Shown here in pieces: positions 11,974 to 22,984 of a stretch of 64,000 nt of DNA. The translations under genes were made by a program, and so were the position numbers. Position 1 is the stretch's first letter. Every line of letters begins with the position of its first letter. The notes beneath the pieces are model-generated. The model did not search any database. It saw only the letters and a list, made by a program, of their open reading frames with translations, and had not been told where the DNA came from. Source of the DNA: Hermetia illucens (lineage: Eukaryota; Arthropoda; Insecta; Diptera; Stratiomyidae); the NCBI RefSeq assembly GCF_905115235.1, contig NC_051849.1, forward strand, positions 135,080,712-135,144,711. The letters are read 5' to 3'.

Positions 11974-12461
11974 AATCACCGCATTTTCTTTTCTTTCTTT
12001 TCTTTTCCCTCAGGGGTCGTTAGCGATTGTTAAACGGGTCGCTTACGATACGGGGTGTGACGTCCCCGAGGTGCCCGAGTAAGTAGTTCTGTCCCCTAGC
12101 TGGCAGCATACCTGCGTCCTAGGTAGTAGCCTCGAGAAAGCTTCTCAGTGAAGAGCGAACCGCGAATGACCGGTACACGTCGGGACACACTGGGAGTCTC
12201 CGGAGCCGTCGACAACTCTCTGTCGGCGTCGACGGGGTGATGTGAGCGTAGCTCTGCCAAGGTGGTAGTTGCGACGTGTATCAGGAGCCAGCCCCTTCGG
12301 GACCCTGGTCGGGAAGTGTGCATTGAACCGGTGTTAGTAGACCGCGTTGCCCCGAGCGAGCGCTGATCCGTCCGTGAATTCCGGGATCAGCTAAGCGTAG
12401 GTCAGGCCTCAGGGAACTGGGGTAGGGGCTGTGTCCCCGAGGGTATACCCGTTCTTGACTA

Positions 12462-13986
12462 TTGCGGCCCGCTCCCTTGCACACGATGCGCTGGTACCTT
12501 TTTCATGGAGAATATTCAGAAAATTATAAAAAAAACGTCGAAACAACAGACAAAGAGGAAGAGCTGGGCGCGTTTGGGCGGAGCACAAAAATGCGTCGTT
12601 CACCGCAGCAATCAGTGAAAGAAGCAACGAGGGCTGATATACCCGATGAGACACCGGGGCGCCCAAATAAAGAGGAAGCCTCATCAAGTGGTGCGACTGA
12701 CCGTGCGGAGATGGCAACTCCATTACCTTGCAGTGCCCCTGTTTTGGGAGTAAGCTCAGTGAGAAACGCTAGTCCTGAGCAGATGGATTTGGACACGAAT
12801 CGAGTGGAAGTGCATTCGAGAGGAAAGGCTCATCAGAAAGTGCGCAGCAGTGGTGAAACGTATGCGGTCGGCAACGTTCCTTCAGAGGAACGTCAGTAAA
12901 TGCGTCAAAAACGGGCTGATGGAACTGGAGGAACTACTGGACCGCATTTCCTTTTATAGACGCACGTGGAGAGCAGCGGAAGACGATTGTAGAGCAGAAA
13001 CAGTCGCACTCCCCGCTGAGAATGCTGCTTGCGTCAAACGGACCGCAGATAGCCCTCTGCAAAGTGAACAGGGGAAAAAGCGGAAAGAGGACGACGTGTC
13101 TGAAGGAGACTTTATCGAAGTAGTCTTCAAGGCCCAAAAAAAGAAGGCGAAAAAGGATAAAAAGAAACAACGGACTCCGGCGCCAGAGACACGTCTGTCC
13201 AAAAACAAGGAGGCTGCCAACCCAAAGCCAGTAGCGGAAAAAACGAGGAAACGAAGAGGGAATAGACCGTCGGCTCTGCTCATTAAGCCGACGGAAGGCA
13301 AGACATTTGCGGAAGTCCTTAGTGAAATCCGCTACAGGATGAAATCCGAGGAAAACGGAGCAGAGGTGTCTTCGATACGGAAAACGAGGAGTGGTGGAGT
13401 TCTCGTCGAACTGGGCTCAAAGACAACCAACAAGAGCACGTTCTGCGAAGCGGTCAAGGGGCTATTGGGGGAGAAGGCCCTTGTTTCCAGCCTAGAACCC
13501 ATGTGCTCTCGAGAAATACGGGAGCTTGACTGCCTCACAGAAAAGGCCGAAGTATAGGAGGCGCTAAAGCGTGAATGTCCAGAGGTGACCAATGCCCGAG
13601 TAGGTATTACCTCTGTAAATGCTCGAGACCAAAAGCTCGCCGTGGTGGAAGTCCCCGAGCAATATGCGAGGAAACTCCTTAACAGCGGGAGAATCAAAAT
13701 CAGATGGGTAGTATGCAGGGTACGAATGCGGATAGTCCCCACCAAGTGCTACAGGTGTCTGGACTATGGACACACGTCGGCAGCTTGCAAGGGTCCGGAC
13801 AGGAGAACAGCATGCCGGAGATGCGGCCAAGCGGGTCATCAAGCGAAGACTTGCAAGGAAAGCGAGAGTTGTGTTCTCTGCAGGGATCGTGGTGCGTCTG
13901 GCGAAAGCGTCGCACACACTGCGGGCTCGGGACGGTGTCCGATCTTCAGGGCGGAATTGGAGAGGGCTAGGGTGCGAACGCCATGA
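12462..13986 (+). pseudogene. R1-clade LINE copy 1 ORF1 (RNA-binding, CCHC)
   Basis: Three open pieces follow each other: 12462-12899, 12850-13557 and 13585-13986. The middle piece has a Lys-rich stretch (KKKAKKDKKKQR) and the conserved KTFAEVLSEIRYRMK region. The last piece has three zinc knuckles beginning CYRCLDYGHTSAAC, CRRCGQAGHQAKTC and CVLCRDRG. The protein would bind element RNA. A TAG at 13555-13557 (AEV-stop-EALKREC) separates the second and third pieces and is also present in copy 2. The ORF1 stop overlaps the ORF2 start as ATGA (13983-13986), the usual stop-restart layout. The true ORF1 start may be 12850; the first piece could be 5'UTR. Confidence 0.8.
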
Positions 13987-15940
13987 TCCGCATTTTGCAA
14001 ATTAACATGCACCGGAGTGCAACTGCTCACCAGTTACAGCACAGTTCGCTGCGGAAGTAAATGCTGATCTAGTGCTGATTAGCGACCAATACCAAAACGA
14101 GGACCCGTCCTCATGGTATCTCGACTTATCGGGCACCGCTGCCATCTGGGTTCGGGACGACGTTCGACTTCGTGTTCTTGCCGAAGGCCGGGGGGACGGA
14201 TTTGCCTGGATCCGGTGTTTAGGGATAACGTTTTTTAGCGTTTTCCTGACGCCGAATGAGTCGATTCCGGACTTTCAACGCCGGCTTGATGCTCTGGAGG
14301 ACGCCGTTTCGAGCACCGAGGGACGAATCCTGGTTGGCGGTGATTTTAATGCCAGGGCTCTTGAATGGGGCATGCCTCAATCAGACTCCAGAGGGAAACG
14401 GATTCTGGAAATGGCGGCGAGAACCGGGCTCGTAATTTTAAACACCGGATCCACGCCAACGTTTCGGCGCCCAGGTTGTGAAGGAAGCATTCCTGACATC
14501 ACTTTTGCGTCGGAATCTCTGGCATCATCAGTGGACGGGTGGCGAGTCCTAGAAGACTTCTCGGTAAGTGATCATCAGTACATTGCGTTCGAAGTGTTTG
14601 ACGCTACTTGCCGGCGAGCACCAACACGACGTTCCCCCTGCGTGTGGAATGTCGCGAGGGTGAACATCGGAAGGTTCGTCGAAGCTCTTGGAGCAGGTAG
14701 GGCCGCGCTGGGGGGCACTCCGGGGGGTGGTGGTGTCGCAGCTGACACCGTCGTAAATTCAGTGATGAATCTGATAACGACGGCGTGTGAGGCTTCCATG
14801 CCCCGGAGAGGCCCCAGGCGCGACAAGCCTTCTATATACTGGTGGACGACGGAAATTGCCGGAAGGAGTGTCATAAGCTCCGCCGTTTGGCACAACGTTT
14901 GTACGCCAATGAGGAGGCATGTGCCATAAAGGCACAATATAGATCAGCAAAAAGGAGACTCCGCAGCGCTTTAAATAAAAGCAAAGTTCGCGGCTGGCAA
15001 AATCTTGTTAATGAGGTGAATGATGACCCGTGGGGATTTGGCTATAAGCTTGTCACTCGGAAAATCGGGGCTCTGCGGAAGCCCTGCATATTGAGCACCG
15101 ACCAGATGGACCGCATTGTGCGGGCATTGTTCCCCAGACACCCTGTACGGGTTGATGTAAATAGCACGGAAAATGTCGTGGATTGCCCCCTTTTCACAAT
15201 GAGAGAACTCGAAGAAGCGATTCTCACTATGAAAAACAGGAAGGCGCCAGGTCCTGATGGCATCCCGGCGGAAGTTTACAAACTGGTGTTTCGCCAACGG
15301 CCAGAATTGCTGCTCGAAGCGTTCAACGCGTGCTTGAAGGAGGGTATTTTTCCTTGTCGCTGGAAAGTGGCCAGACTCGCGTTGATCAGTAAGAGTAAAG
15401 GAGATCCGGAGCTCCCGTCTGCATACCGACCGCTGTGTATGCTTGACACAGCCGGAAAAGTGCTCGAGAAGCTCATCAGGGGTAGACTCGCTGAAGCGAT
15501 CCGTGCTGCCGGGGACTTATCCGCAAGGCAGTTCGGGTTTAGAACAGGGAAATCTACAGTGGATGCTGTTATGGAGGTCGTAGATGCGTTTAATCGAGCC
15601 GGGGCACACAGCCGCCGATCTCGACGGATAGTGCTCCTCATAACGCTTGATGTCAGAAATGCCTTCAATTCCGTAAGATGGACAGATATGCTAGGCACAC
15701 TAGAGAACTCCTTTCACGTGCCAAGCTATCTCTTGCGGATATTGAGGGATTATCTGAAAGACCGCTCCCTATTCTATGAGACGCTAGAGGGCCAGAGGAG
15801 AATGGAAATCACGTCGGGAGTAGCGCAGGGATCCATCCTAGGGCCGGACCTCTGGAACGCTTCCTACGATAGTCTGCTGAGACTCGATATGCCCGAAGAG
15901 TGGCGAATGGTCGGTTATGCAGACGACGTTGCGGCACTTG
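13983..15940 (+). pseudogene. R1-clade LINE copy 1 ORF2, 5' part (endonuclease and RT)
   Basis: The start MIRILQINMHRSATAHQL at 13983 is followed by a frame break before QFAAEVNADLVLISDQ; copy 2 has the same break. The endonuclease runs to about 14860. There a 7-nt deletion relative to copy 2 shifts the frame (ATTGCCGGAAGG here, ATTGCCGACCTACGGAAGG there). RT motifs follow: RKAPGPDGIPAEV, ALISKSKGDPELPSAYRPL, LITLDVRNAFNSV, TSGVAQGSILGP and GYADDVAAL. The frame runs into copy 2's poly(T) at 15941, right after the YADD box. Confidence 0.85.
15930..15940 (+). repeat. Target-site duplication of R1-clade copy 2, left
   Basis: TGCGGCACTTG here and again at 21163-21173, perhaps two T longer. It lies in copy 1's ORF2, so copy 2 landed in copy 1. 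Confidence 0.9.
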
Positions 15941-16168
15941 TTTTTTTTTGGGGAGTAGGGTAGGTGAATGCGTTTACGCACAGAGTGTTGGACTCCCGCA
16001 ACAGCACGCTGGCGGACTACCAACTAAACACCTGCCTGTCATCAGAGAACTAGCCTGGAACCGTTTGACACATTACTTCCGGCTAGCCCTCCCGCTCTCC
16101 CGGCTTTGGGAGCCTTCAAGTCAGGGATTTCCTTTCACCAACGGGAGGGGAGGGGAGGAAGGGAGTTG

Positions 16169-19100
16169 TTAGTTCAGGGAACCCCTTACCGTCCGATTCC
16201 TCTGCCGGTCGAGTTCAATCTTCTTCGTAGTAAGAAGAGCCCGAACATAATGCGCAATACGATTCCAGCTGCCAGCGCTCTTCAGCATCTCTCTGACAAT
16301 GTTGTCTGGAGAGAGCTCCCCTGTATCTGCATAAAGCTGCTGGCGGAGGCCGTCCCACCTCTCGCAAGAGAAAAAGGTGTGTTCAGCGTCATCCGCCACT
16401 CTATTGCAGAACACACAGTCAGGAGATCGCGCCTTCCCAACCCTGTGCAGGTAAGACTGAAAACCTCCATGCCCACTTAGAAGTTGGGTAAGGAAGTAAT
16501 CAATCTCACCGTGCTTTCTGTTCAACCACGGGTCTAATTTGTCGATGAGCCGCGCAGTTCACCTGCCCCTTGGCTCATTTTGCCAAGAAAGCTGCCACTC
16601 GTTAAGGGTGCGTTGACGTTCTTCACGGGCAACCACCTCTCTTAAGTTTTCGCCCCTACGGCGATAGATAGCTTTGCGCTTCTTGGCAAGGAGGGCAACG
16701 GGGATCACTCCCGCAATCACCATCACAGCCGGTTCGGAGACAGTGCGATAAGCAGACGCCACTCGCAAAGCTCCCCGCCTCTGCACTTGAGCGAGGCATT
16801 TACGATGCACCTCCTTGCCAAGGGCATCAGCCCATACCTCCGCCCCATAGAGAAGGACGGACTGCGTTGCTCCCATGAGGAGACGTCTCCTAGTTGATAT
16901 AGGGCCGCCGACATTCGCCATTAGCCGACTCAAGGCCGCGACTCCTGCTGCAGCACTGTCCGCGGCTGCTTTGATTTGCTCGAAGAAGCTCATCTTCGAG
17001 TCGAGCATTAAACCAAGGTATTTAACCGTTGGTTTTGACTCTATAGTCAACTCGCCGATCGATATGGGACGCAAGGTCGGGATTCTTCTTCTGGTCAGGA
17101 TGACTACTTCGGTTTTTTCCAGCGCAAGGTTGAAACCGTGAGCAGTCATCCATCCGCTTACCCGTTGCATCAATATGCCAAGTCTGCTTTGCGCCTGTTC
17201 AACAGTGCGTCCGGCAACAAGTGCCGCAACGTCGTCTGCATAACCGACCAGGCGCGACTCTTCAGGCATATCGAGTCTCAGCAGACTATCGTAGGAAGCG
17301 TTCCAGAGGTCCGGCCCTAGGATGGATCCCTGCGCTACTCCCGACGTGATTTCCATCCTCCTCTGGCCCTCTAGCGTCTCATAGAACAGGGAGCGGTCTT
17401 TCAGATAATCCCTCAATATCCGCAAGAGATAGCTTGGCACGTGAAAGGAGTTCTCTAGTGTGCCTAGCATATCTGTCCATCTTACGGAATTGAAGGCATT
17501 TCTGACATCAAGCGTTATGAGGAGCACTATCCGTCGAGATCGGCGGCTGTGTGCCCCGGCTCGATTAAACGCATCTACGACCTCCATAACAGCATCCACT
17601 GTAGATTTCCCTGTTCTAAACCCGAACTGCCTTGCGGATAAGTCCCCGGCAGCACAGATCGCTTCAGCGAGTCTACCCCTGATGAGCTTCTCGAGCACTT
17701 TTCCGGCCGTGTCAAGCATACACAGCGGTCGGTATGCAGACGGGAGCTCCGGATCTCCTTTACCCTTACGGATCAACGCGAGTCTGGCCACTTTCCAGCG
17801 ACAAGGAAAAATGCCCTCCTTCAAGCACGCGTTGAACGCTTCGAGCAGCAATTCTGGCCGTTGGCGGAACACCAGTTTGTAAACTTCCGCCGGGATGCCA
17901 TCAGGACCTGGCGCCTTCCTGTTTTTCATAGTGAGAACCGCTTCTTCGAGTTCTCCCATTGTGAAAAGGGGGCAATCCACGATGCTTTCCGCGCTGTTTA
18001 CATCAAGCCGTACAGGGTGTCTGGGGAACAATGCCCGCACAATGCGGTCCATCTGGTCGGTGCTCAGTATGCAGGGCTTCCGCAGAGCCCCGATTTTCCG
18101 AGTGACAAGCTTATAGCCAAGTCCCCACGGGTCATCATTCACCTCATTAATAAGATTTTGCCAGCCGCGAGCTTTGCTTTTATTTATAGCGCTGCGGAGT
18201 CTCCTTTTTGCTGATCTATATTGTGCCTTTATGGCACATGCCTCCTCGTTGGCGTACAAACGTTGTGCCAAACGGCGGGGCTTATGACACTCCTTCCGTA
18301 GGTCGGCAATTTCCGCCGTCCACCAGTATATAGAAGGCTTGTCGCGCCTGGGGCCTCTCCGGGGCATGGAAGCCTCACACGCCGTCGTTATCAGATTCAT
18401 CACTGAATTTACGACGGTGTCAGCTGCGACACCACCACCCCCCGGAGTGCCCCCCAGCGCGGCCCTACCTGCTCCAAGAGCTTCGACGAACCTTCCGATG
18501 TTCACCTTCGCGACATTCCACACGCAGGGGGAACGTCGTGTTGGTGCTCGCCGGCAAGTAGCGTCAAACACTTCGAACGCAATGTACTGATGATCACTTG
18601 CCGAGAAGTCTTCTAGGACTCGCCACCCGTCCACCGATGATGCCAGAGATTCCGACGCAAAAGTTATGTCGGGAATGCTTCCTTCACAACCTGAGCGCCG
18701 AAACGTTGGCGTGGATCCGGTGTTTAAAATTACGAGCCCGGTTCTCGCCGCCATTTCCAGAATCCGTTTCCCTCTGGAGTCTGATTGAGGCATGCCCCAT
18801 TCAAGAGCCCTGGCATTAAAATCACCGCCAACCAGGATTCGTCCCTCGGTGCTCGAAACGGCGTCCTCCAGAGCATCAAGCCGGCGTTGAAAGTCCGGAA
18901 TCGACTCATTCGGCGTCAGGAAAACGCTAAAAAACGTTATCCCTAAACACCGGATCCAGGCAAATCCGTCCCCCCGGCCTTCGGCAAGAACACGAAGTCG
19001 AACGTCGTCCCGAACCCAGATGGCAGCGGTGCCCGATAAGTCGAGATACCATGAGGACGGGTCCTCGTTTTGGTATTGGTCGCTAATCAGCACTAGATCA

Positions 19101-19202
19101 GCATTTACTTCCGCAGCGAACTGTGCTGTAACTGGTGAGCAGTTGCACTCCGGTGCATGTTAATTTGCAAAATGCGGATCATGGCGTTCGCACCCTAGCC
19201 CT
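16169..19202 (-). pseudogene. R1-clade LINE copy 2 ORF2 (endonuclease, RT, C-terminal region)
   Basis: An open frame of 844 codons (19093-16559) covers the endonuclease (GGDFNARALEWGM, SDHQYIAFEV), the RT (APGPDGIPAEV, LDVRNAFNSV, SGVAQGSILGP, GYADDVAAL) and the thumb. It ends at a TGA where a Trp codon is expected (NEPRGR-stop versus NEPRGKWTARLID). The homology resumes in the same frame to 16169. That part includes CVFCNRVADDAEHTFFSC, the C-terminal Cys/His knuckle typical of the R1 and Jockey groups. The start MIRILQINMHRS near 19202 is out of frame with the rest, as in copy 1. Confidence 0.88.
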
Positions 19203-20574
19203 CTCCAATTCCGCCCTGAAGATCGGACACCGTCCCGAGCCCGCAGTGTGTGCGACGCTTTCGCCAGACGCACCACGATCCCTGCAGAGAACACAACTCT
19301 CGCTTTCCTTGCAAGTCTTCGCTTGATGACCCGCTTGGCCGCATCTCCGGCATGCTGTTCTCCTGTCCGGACCCTTGCAAGCTGCTGACGTGTGTCCATA
19401 GTCCAGACACCTGTAGCACTTGGTGGGGACTATCCGCATTCGTACCCTGCATACTACCCATCTGATTTTGATTCTCCCGCTGTTAAGGAGTTTCCTCGCA
19501 TATTGCTCGGGGACTTCCACCACGGCGAGCTTTTGGTCTCGAGCATTTACAGAGGTAATACCTACTCGGGCATTGGTCACCTCTGGACATTCACGCTTTA
19601 GCGCCTCCTATACTTCGGCCTTTTCTGTGAGGCAGTCAAGCTCCCGTATTTCTCGAGAGCACATGGGTTCTAGGCTGGAAACAAGGGCCTTCTCCCCCAA
19701 TAGCCCCTTGACCGCTTCGCAGAACGTGCTCTTGTTGGTTGTCTTTGAGCCCAGTTCGACGAGAACTCCACCACTCCTCGTTTTCCGTATCGAAGACACC
19801 TCTGCTCCGTTTTCCTCGGATTTCATCCTGTAGCGGATTTCACTAAGGACTTCCGCAAATGTCTTGCCTTCCGTCGGCTTAATGAGCAGAGCCGACGGTC
19901 TATTCCCTCTTCGTTTCCTCGTTTTTTCCGCTACTGGCTTTGGGTTGGCAGCCTCCTTGTTTTTGGACAGACGTGTCTCTGGCGCCGGAGTCCGTTGTTT
20001 CTTTTTATCCTTTTTCGCCTTCTTTTTTTGGGCCTTGAAGACTACTTCGATAAAGTCTCCTTCAGACACGTCGTCCTCTTTCCGCTTTTTCCCCTGTTCA
20101 CTTTGCAGAGGGCTATCTGCGGTCCGTTTGACGCAAGCAGCATTCTCAGCGGGGAGTGCGACTGTTTCTGCTCTACAATCGTCTTCCGCTGCTCTCCACG
20201 TGCGTCTATAAAAGGAAATGCGGTCCAGTAGTTCCTCCAGTTCCATCAGCCCGTTTTTGACGCATTTACTGACGTTCCTCTGAAGGAACGTTGCCGACCG
20301 CATACGTTTCACCACTGCTGCGCACTTTCTGATGAGCCTTTCCTCTCGAATGCACTTCCACTCGATTCGTGTCCAAATCCATCTGCTCAGGACTAGCGTT
20401 TCTCACTGAGCTTACTCCCAAAACAGGGGCACTGCAAGGTAATGGAGTTGCCATCTCCGCACGGTCAGTCGCACCACTTGATGAGGCTTCCTCTTTATTT
20501 GGGCGCCCCGGTGTCTCATCGGGTATATCAGCCCTCGTTGCCTCTTTCACTGGTCGCTGCGGTGAACGACGCAT
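19179..20574 (-). pseudogene. R1-clade LINE copy 2 ORF1 (RNA-binding, CCHC)
   Basis: Same layout as in copy 1: pieces 20574-20266, 20315-19608 and 19580-19179. The last carries three CCHC knuckles. The second and third pieces are separated by the same TAG seen in copy 1. The two copies are almost identical at the protein level here. Whether the in-frame stop is a defect of the common source or is read through cannot be told from two copies. Confidence 0.8.
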
Positions 20575-21173
20575 CTTTGTGCTCCGCCCAAACGCACCCA
20601 GCTCTTTCTCCTTGTCTGTTGTTTCGTCGTTTTTTTTTTATAATTTTCAGAATGTTCTCCATGAAAAAGGTACCAGCGCATCGTGTGCAAGGGAGCGGGC
20701 CGCAATAGTCAAGAACGGGTATACCCTCGGGGACACAGCCCCTACCCCAGTTCCCTGAGGCCTGACCTACGCTTAGCTGATCCCGGAATTCACGGACGGA
20801 TCTGCGCTCGCTCGGGGCAACGCGGTCTACTAACACCGGTTCAATGCACACTTCCCGACCAGGGTCCCGAAGGGGCTGGCTCCTGATACACGTTGCAACT
20901 ACCACCTTGGCAGAGCTACGCTCACATCACCCCGTCGACGCCGACAGAGAGTTGTCGACGGCTCCGGAGACTCCCAGTGTGTCCCGACGTGTACCGGTCA
21001 TTCGCGGTTCGCTCTTCACTGAGAAGCTTTCTCGAGGCTACTACCTAGGACGCAGGTATGCTGCCAGCTAGGGGGCAGAACTACTTACTCAGGCACCTCG
21101 GGGACGTCACACCCCGTATCGTAAGCGACCCGTTTAAAAATCGCTAACGACCCCTGAGGGGCTGCGGCACTTG

Positions 21174-22216
21174 TTGCCGGACGCACTGTTGAACAGGCGC
21201 AAAGCAGACTTGGCATATTGATGCAACGGGTAAGCGGATGGATGACTGCTCACGGTTTCAATCTTGCGCTGGAAAAAACCGAAGTAGTCATCTTGACCAG
21301 AAGGAGAATCCCGACCTTGCGTCCCATATCGATCGGCGAGTTGACTATAGAGTCAAAACCAGCGATTAAATACCTTGGTTTAGTGCTCGACTCGAAGATG
21401 AGCTTCTTCGAGCAAATCAAAGCAGCCGCGGACAGGGCTGCAGCAGGAGTCGCGGCCTTGAGTCGGCTAATGGCGAATGTCGGCGGCCCTATATCAACTA
21501 GGAGACGTCTTCTCATGGGAGCAACGCAGTCCGTCCTCCTCTATGGTGCGGAGGTATGGGCTGATACCCCTGACAAGAAGGTGCATCGTAAACGCCTCGC
21601 TCAAGTGCAGAGGCGGGGAGCTTTGCGAGTGGCGTCTGCTTATCGCACCGTCTCCGAACCGGCTGTGGTGATGATTGCGGGAGTGATCCCCGCTCCTTAC
21701 CAAGGAACGCAAAGCTATCTATCGCCGTAAGGGCGAAAACTTAAGAGAAGTGGTTGCCGGTGAAGAACGTCAACGCATCCTTAACGAGTGGCAACTTTCT
21801 TGGCAAAATGAGCCAAGGGCAAGTGGACTGCGCGGCTCATCGACAAATTAGACCCATGGTTGAACAGAAAGCACGGTGAGATTGATTACTTCCTTACCCA
21901 ACTTCTAAGTGGGCATGGAGGTTTTCAGTCTTACCTGCACAGGGTTGGGATGGCGCGATCTCCTGATTGTGTGTTCTGCAATAGAGTGGCGGATGACGCT
22001 GAACACACCTTTTTCTCTTGCGAGAGGTGGGACGGCCTCCGCCAGCAGCTTTATGCAGATACAGGGGAGCTCTCTCCAGACAACATTGTCAGAGAGATGC
22101 TGAAGAGCGCTGGCAGCTGGAATCGTATTGCGCATTATGTTCGGGCTCTTCTTACTACGAAGAAGATTGAACTCGACCGGCAGAGGAATCGGACGGTAAG
22201 GGGTTCCCTGAACTAA
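21174..22216 (+). pseudogene. R1-clade LINE copy 1 ORF2, 3' part
   Basis: Continues copy 1 after the copy 2 insertion: AGRTVEQAQSRLGIL, then RVSGWMTAHGFNLALEKTEV and the thumb region. A frame break near 21690 (VIPAPYQG versus VIPVALLAKKRK in copy 2) is followed by another near 21820, where one G is missing from a GGGG run. The last frame (21860-22216) carries the C-terminal CVFCNRVADDAEHTFFSC knuckle. The 3'UTR follows to about 22426. Confidence 0.85.
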
Positions 22217-22574
22217 CAACTCCCTTCCTCCCCTCCCCTCCCGTTGGTGAAAGGAAATCCCTGACTTGAAGGCTCCCAAAGCCGGGAGAGCTAGCCCGAA
22301 GTAATGTGTCAAACGATTCCAGGCTAGTTCTCTGATGACAGGCAGGTGTTTAGTTGGTAGTCCGCCAGCGTGCTGTTGCGGGAGTCCAACACTCTGTGCG
22401 TAAACGCATTCACCTACCCTACTCCCAAAAAAAAAAAAATCACCGCATTTTCTTTTCCGCCTTGTAAGAATTCAATTTTTAAATTATCATTATTAATGCG
22501 CGTTCCGAATCGGTTTTTTTTCAACGGATATGTAATTGGGCAAGTGAAACTCCTATTTCGGCGTAAAAAAAAAC

Positions 22575-22709
22575 ATACAGTTCTAACGCGGGGCGTCTAT
22601 TGTCCCACCTCCTTGAAGTGTGGCCTATCCACTGGAACTTCCACGCCGCCCAAATGCTTCGTTTACGATAGTGGCAGGCAAGCGCACTCCGATGATACGA
22701 CGCAGACAG
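22575..22709 (-). pseudogene. LINE fragment, post-RT region (downstream half)
   Basis: The minus strand reads CLRRIIGVRLPATIVNEAFG and then, after a frame break, FQWIGHTSRRWDNRRPALEL. This is the well-known post-RT wording CLRRIxGxxWPxxxxNExLW, then WxWIGHxLR, of invertebrate LINEs. It continues the fragment at 22985-23190, from which it is separated by a palindromic insertion. Confidence 0.6.
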
Positions 22710-22980
22710 ATTAGGCGATGACGGCTTCACGGTTTCTTATCATAGCAGAGGCAAATCACCAGATGCTGCCTCACCTCTGCCCTGGGAGCAGCGTGATCGA
22801 CCCCTGGGCAGATGTGAGGCAGCGTCTGATGATTTGCCTCTACCCTGGCAAGAAACCGTAAAGCCGTCATCGCCTAATATTTTTACAGTTTGGGTGCTCA
22901 CCTAAATGAGGGATCCATGGACCAAAAAAGAGGGGGTAAGTTGCTTCCCATTTGGTCCGGTCCGGCATCAAGTTTGGAGC
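22710..22980. repeat. Palindromic element, relative of the 61.5-kb foldback unit
   Basis: A near-perfect palindrome runs 22710-22878 with ends ATTAGGCGATGACGGCT and AGCCGTCATCGCCTAAT and its centre near 22794. Each arm holds CGGTTTCTTxxCAxxGxAGAGGCAAATC and a CTGCCTCACCTCTGCC-type block. The following 100 bp (GTTTGGGTGC, GGACCAAAAAAGAGGGGGTA, GGTCCGGTCC) match the remaining part of the 342-bp unit at 61535-62910. It sits inside a LINE fragment. Diverged from the 61.5-kb copies. Confidence 0.75.
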
Positions 22981-22984
22981 TTTT

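Larger units (their letters stand above)
15941..21162 (-). mobile_element. R1-clade LINE copy 2, full length, inserted into copy 1
   Basis: On the minus strand the element starts at about 21160 (CCCTCAGGGGTCGTT) and ends in a poly(A) run (T-run at 15941-15949 on plus). Length is about 5.2 kb, equal to copy 1. It is nearly identical to copy 1 across 5'UTR, ORF1, ORF2 and 3' end, so both inserted from closely related sources not long ago. It lies in opposite orientation to its host, making a large inverted structure. The ORF2 endonuclease and RT are uninterrupted for 844 codons, unlike copy 1. Confidence 0.92.
11974..22457 (+). mobile_element. R1-clade LINE copy 1, full length, split by copy 2
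   Basis: Target duplication AATCACCGCATTTTCTTTTC lies at 11974-11993 and 22438-22457. The element starts at about 12007 (CCCTCAGGGGTCGTT) and ends in a poly(A) run at 22427-22438. It is interrupted at 15940/21174 by copy 2, leaving about 5.2 kb of its own sequence in two parts. Parts in order: 5'UTR, a gag-like ORF1 with CCHC knuckles, AP endonuclease, RT, and a C-terminal Cys/His region. R1 clade is inferred from the endonuclease wording (GDFNARALEWG, NTGSTPTFRR, GWRVLEDF, SDHQYIAFEV). It is broken in several places, and some breaks are shared with copy 2. Confidence 0.9.

Noticed and set aside
12462-12899. Separate 145-codon gene upstream of the R1-clade ORF1
   Set aside because: It lies in the element's 5' region, is present in both copies, and overlaps ORF1; it is LINE sequence, not a host gene.
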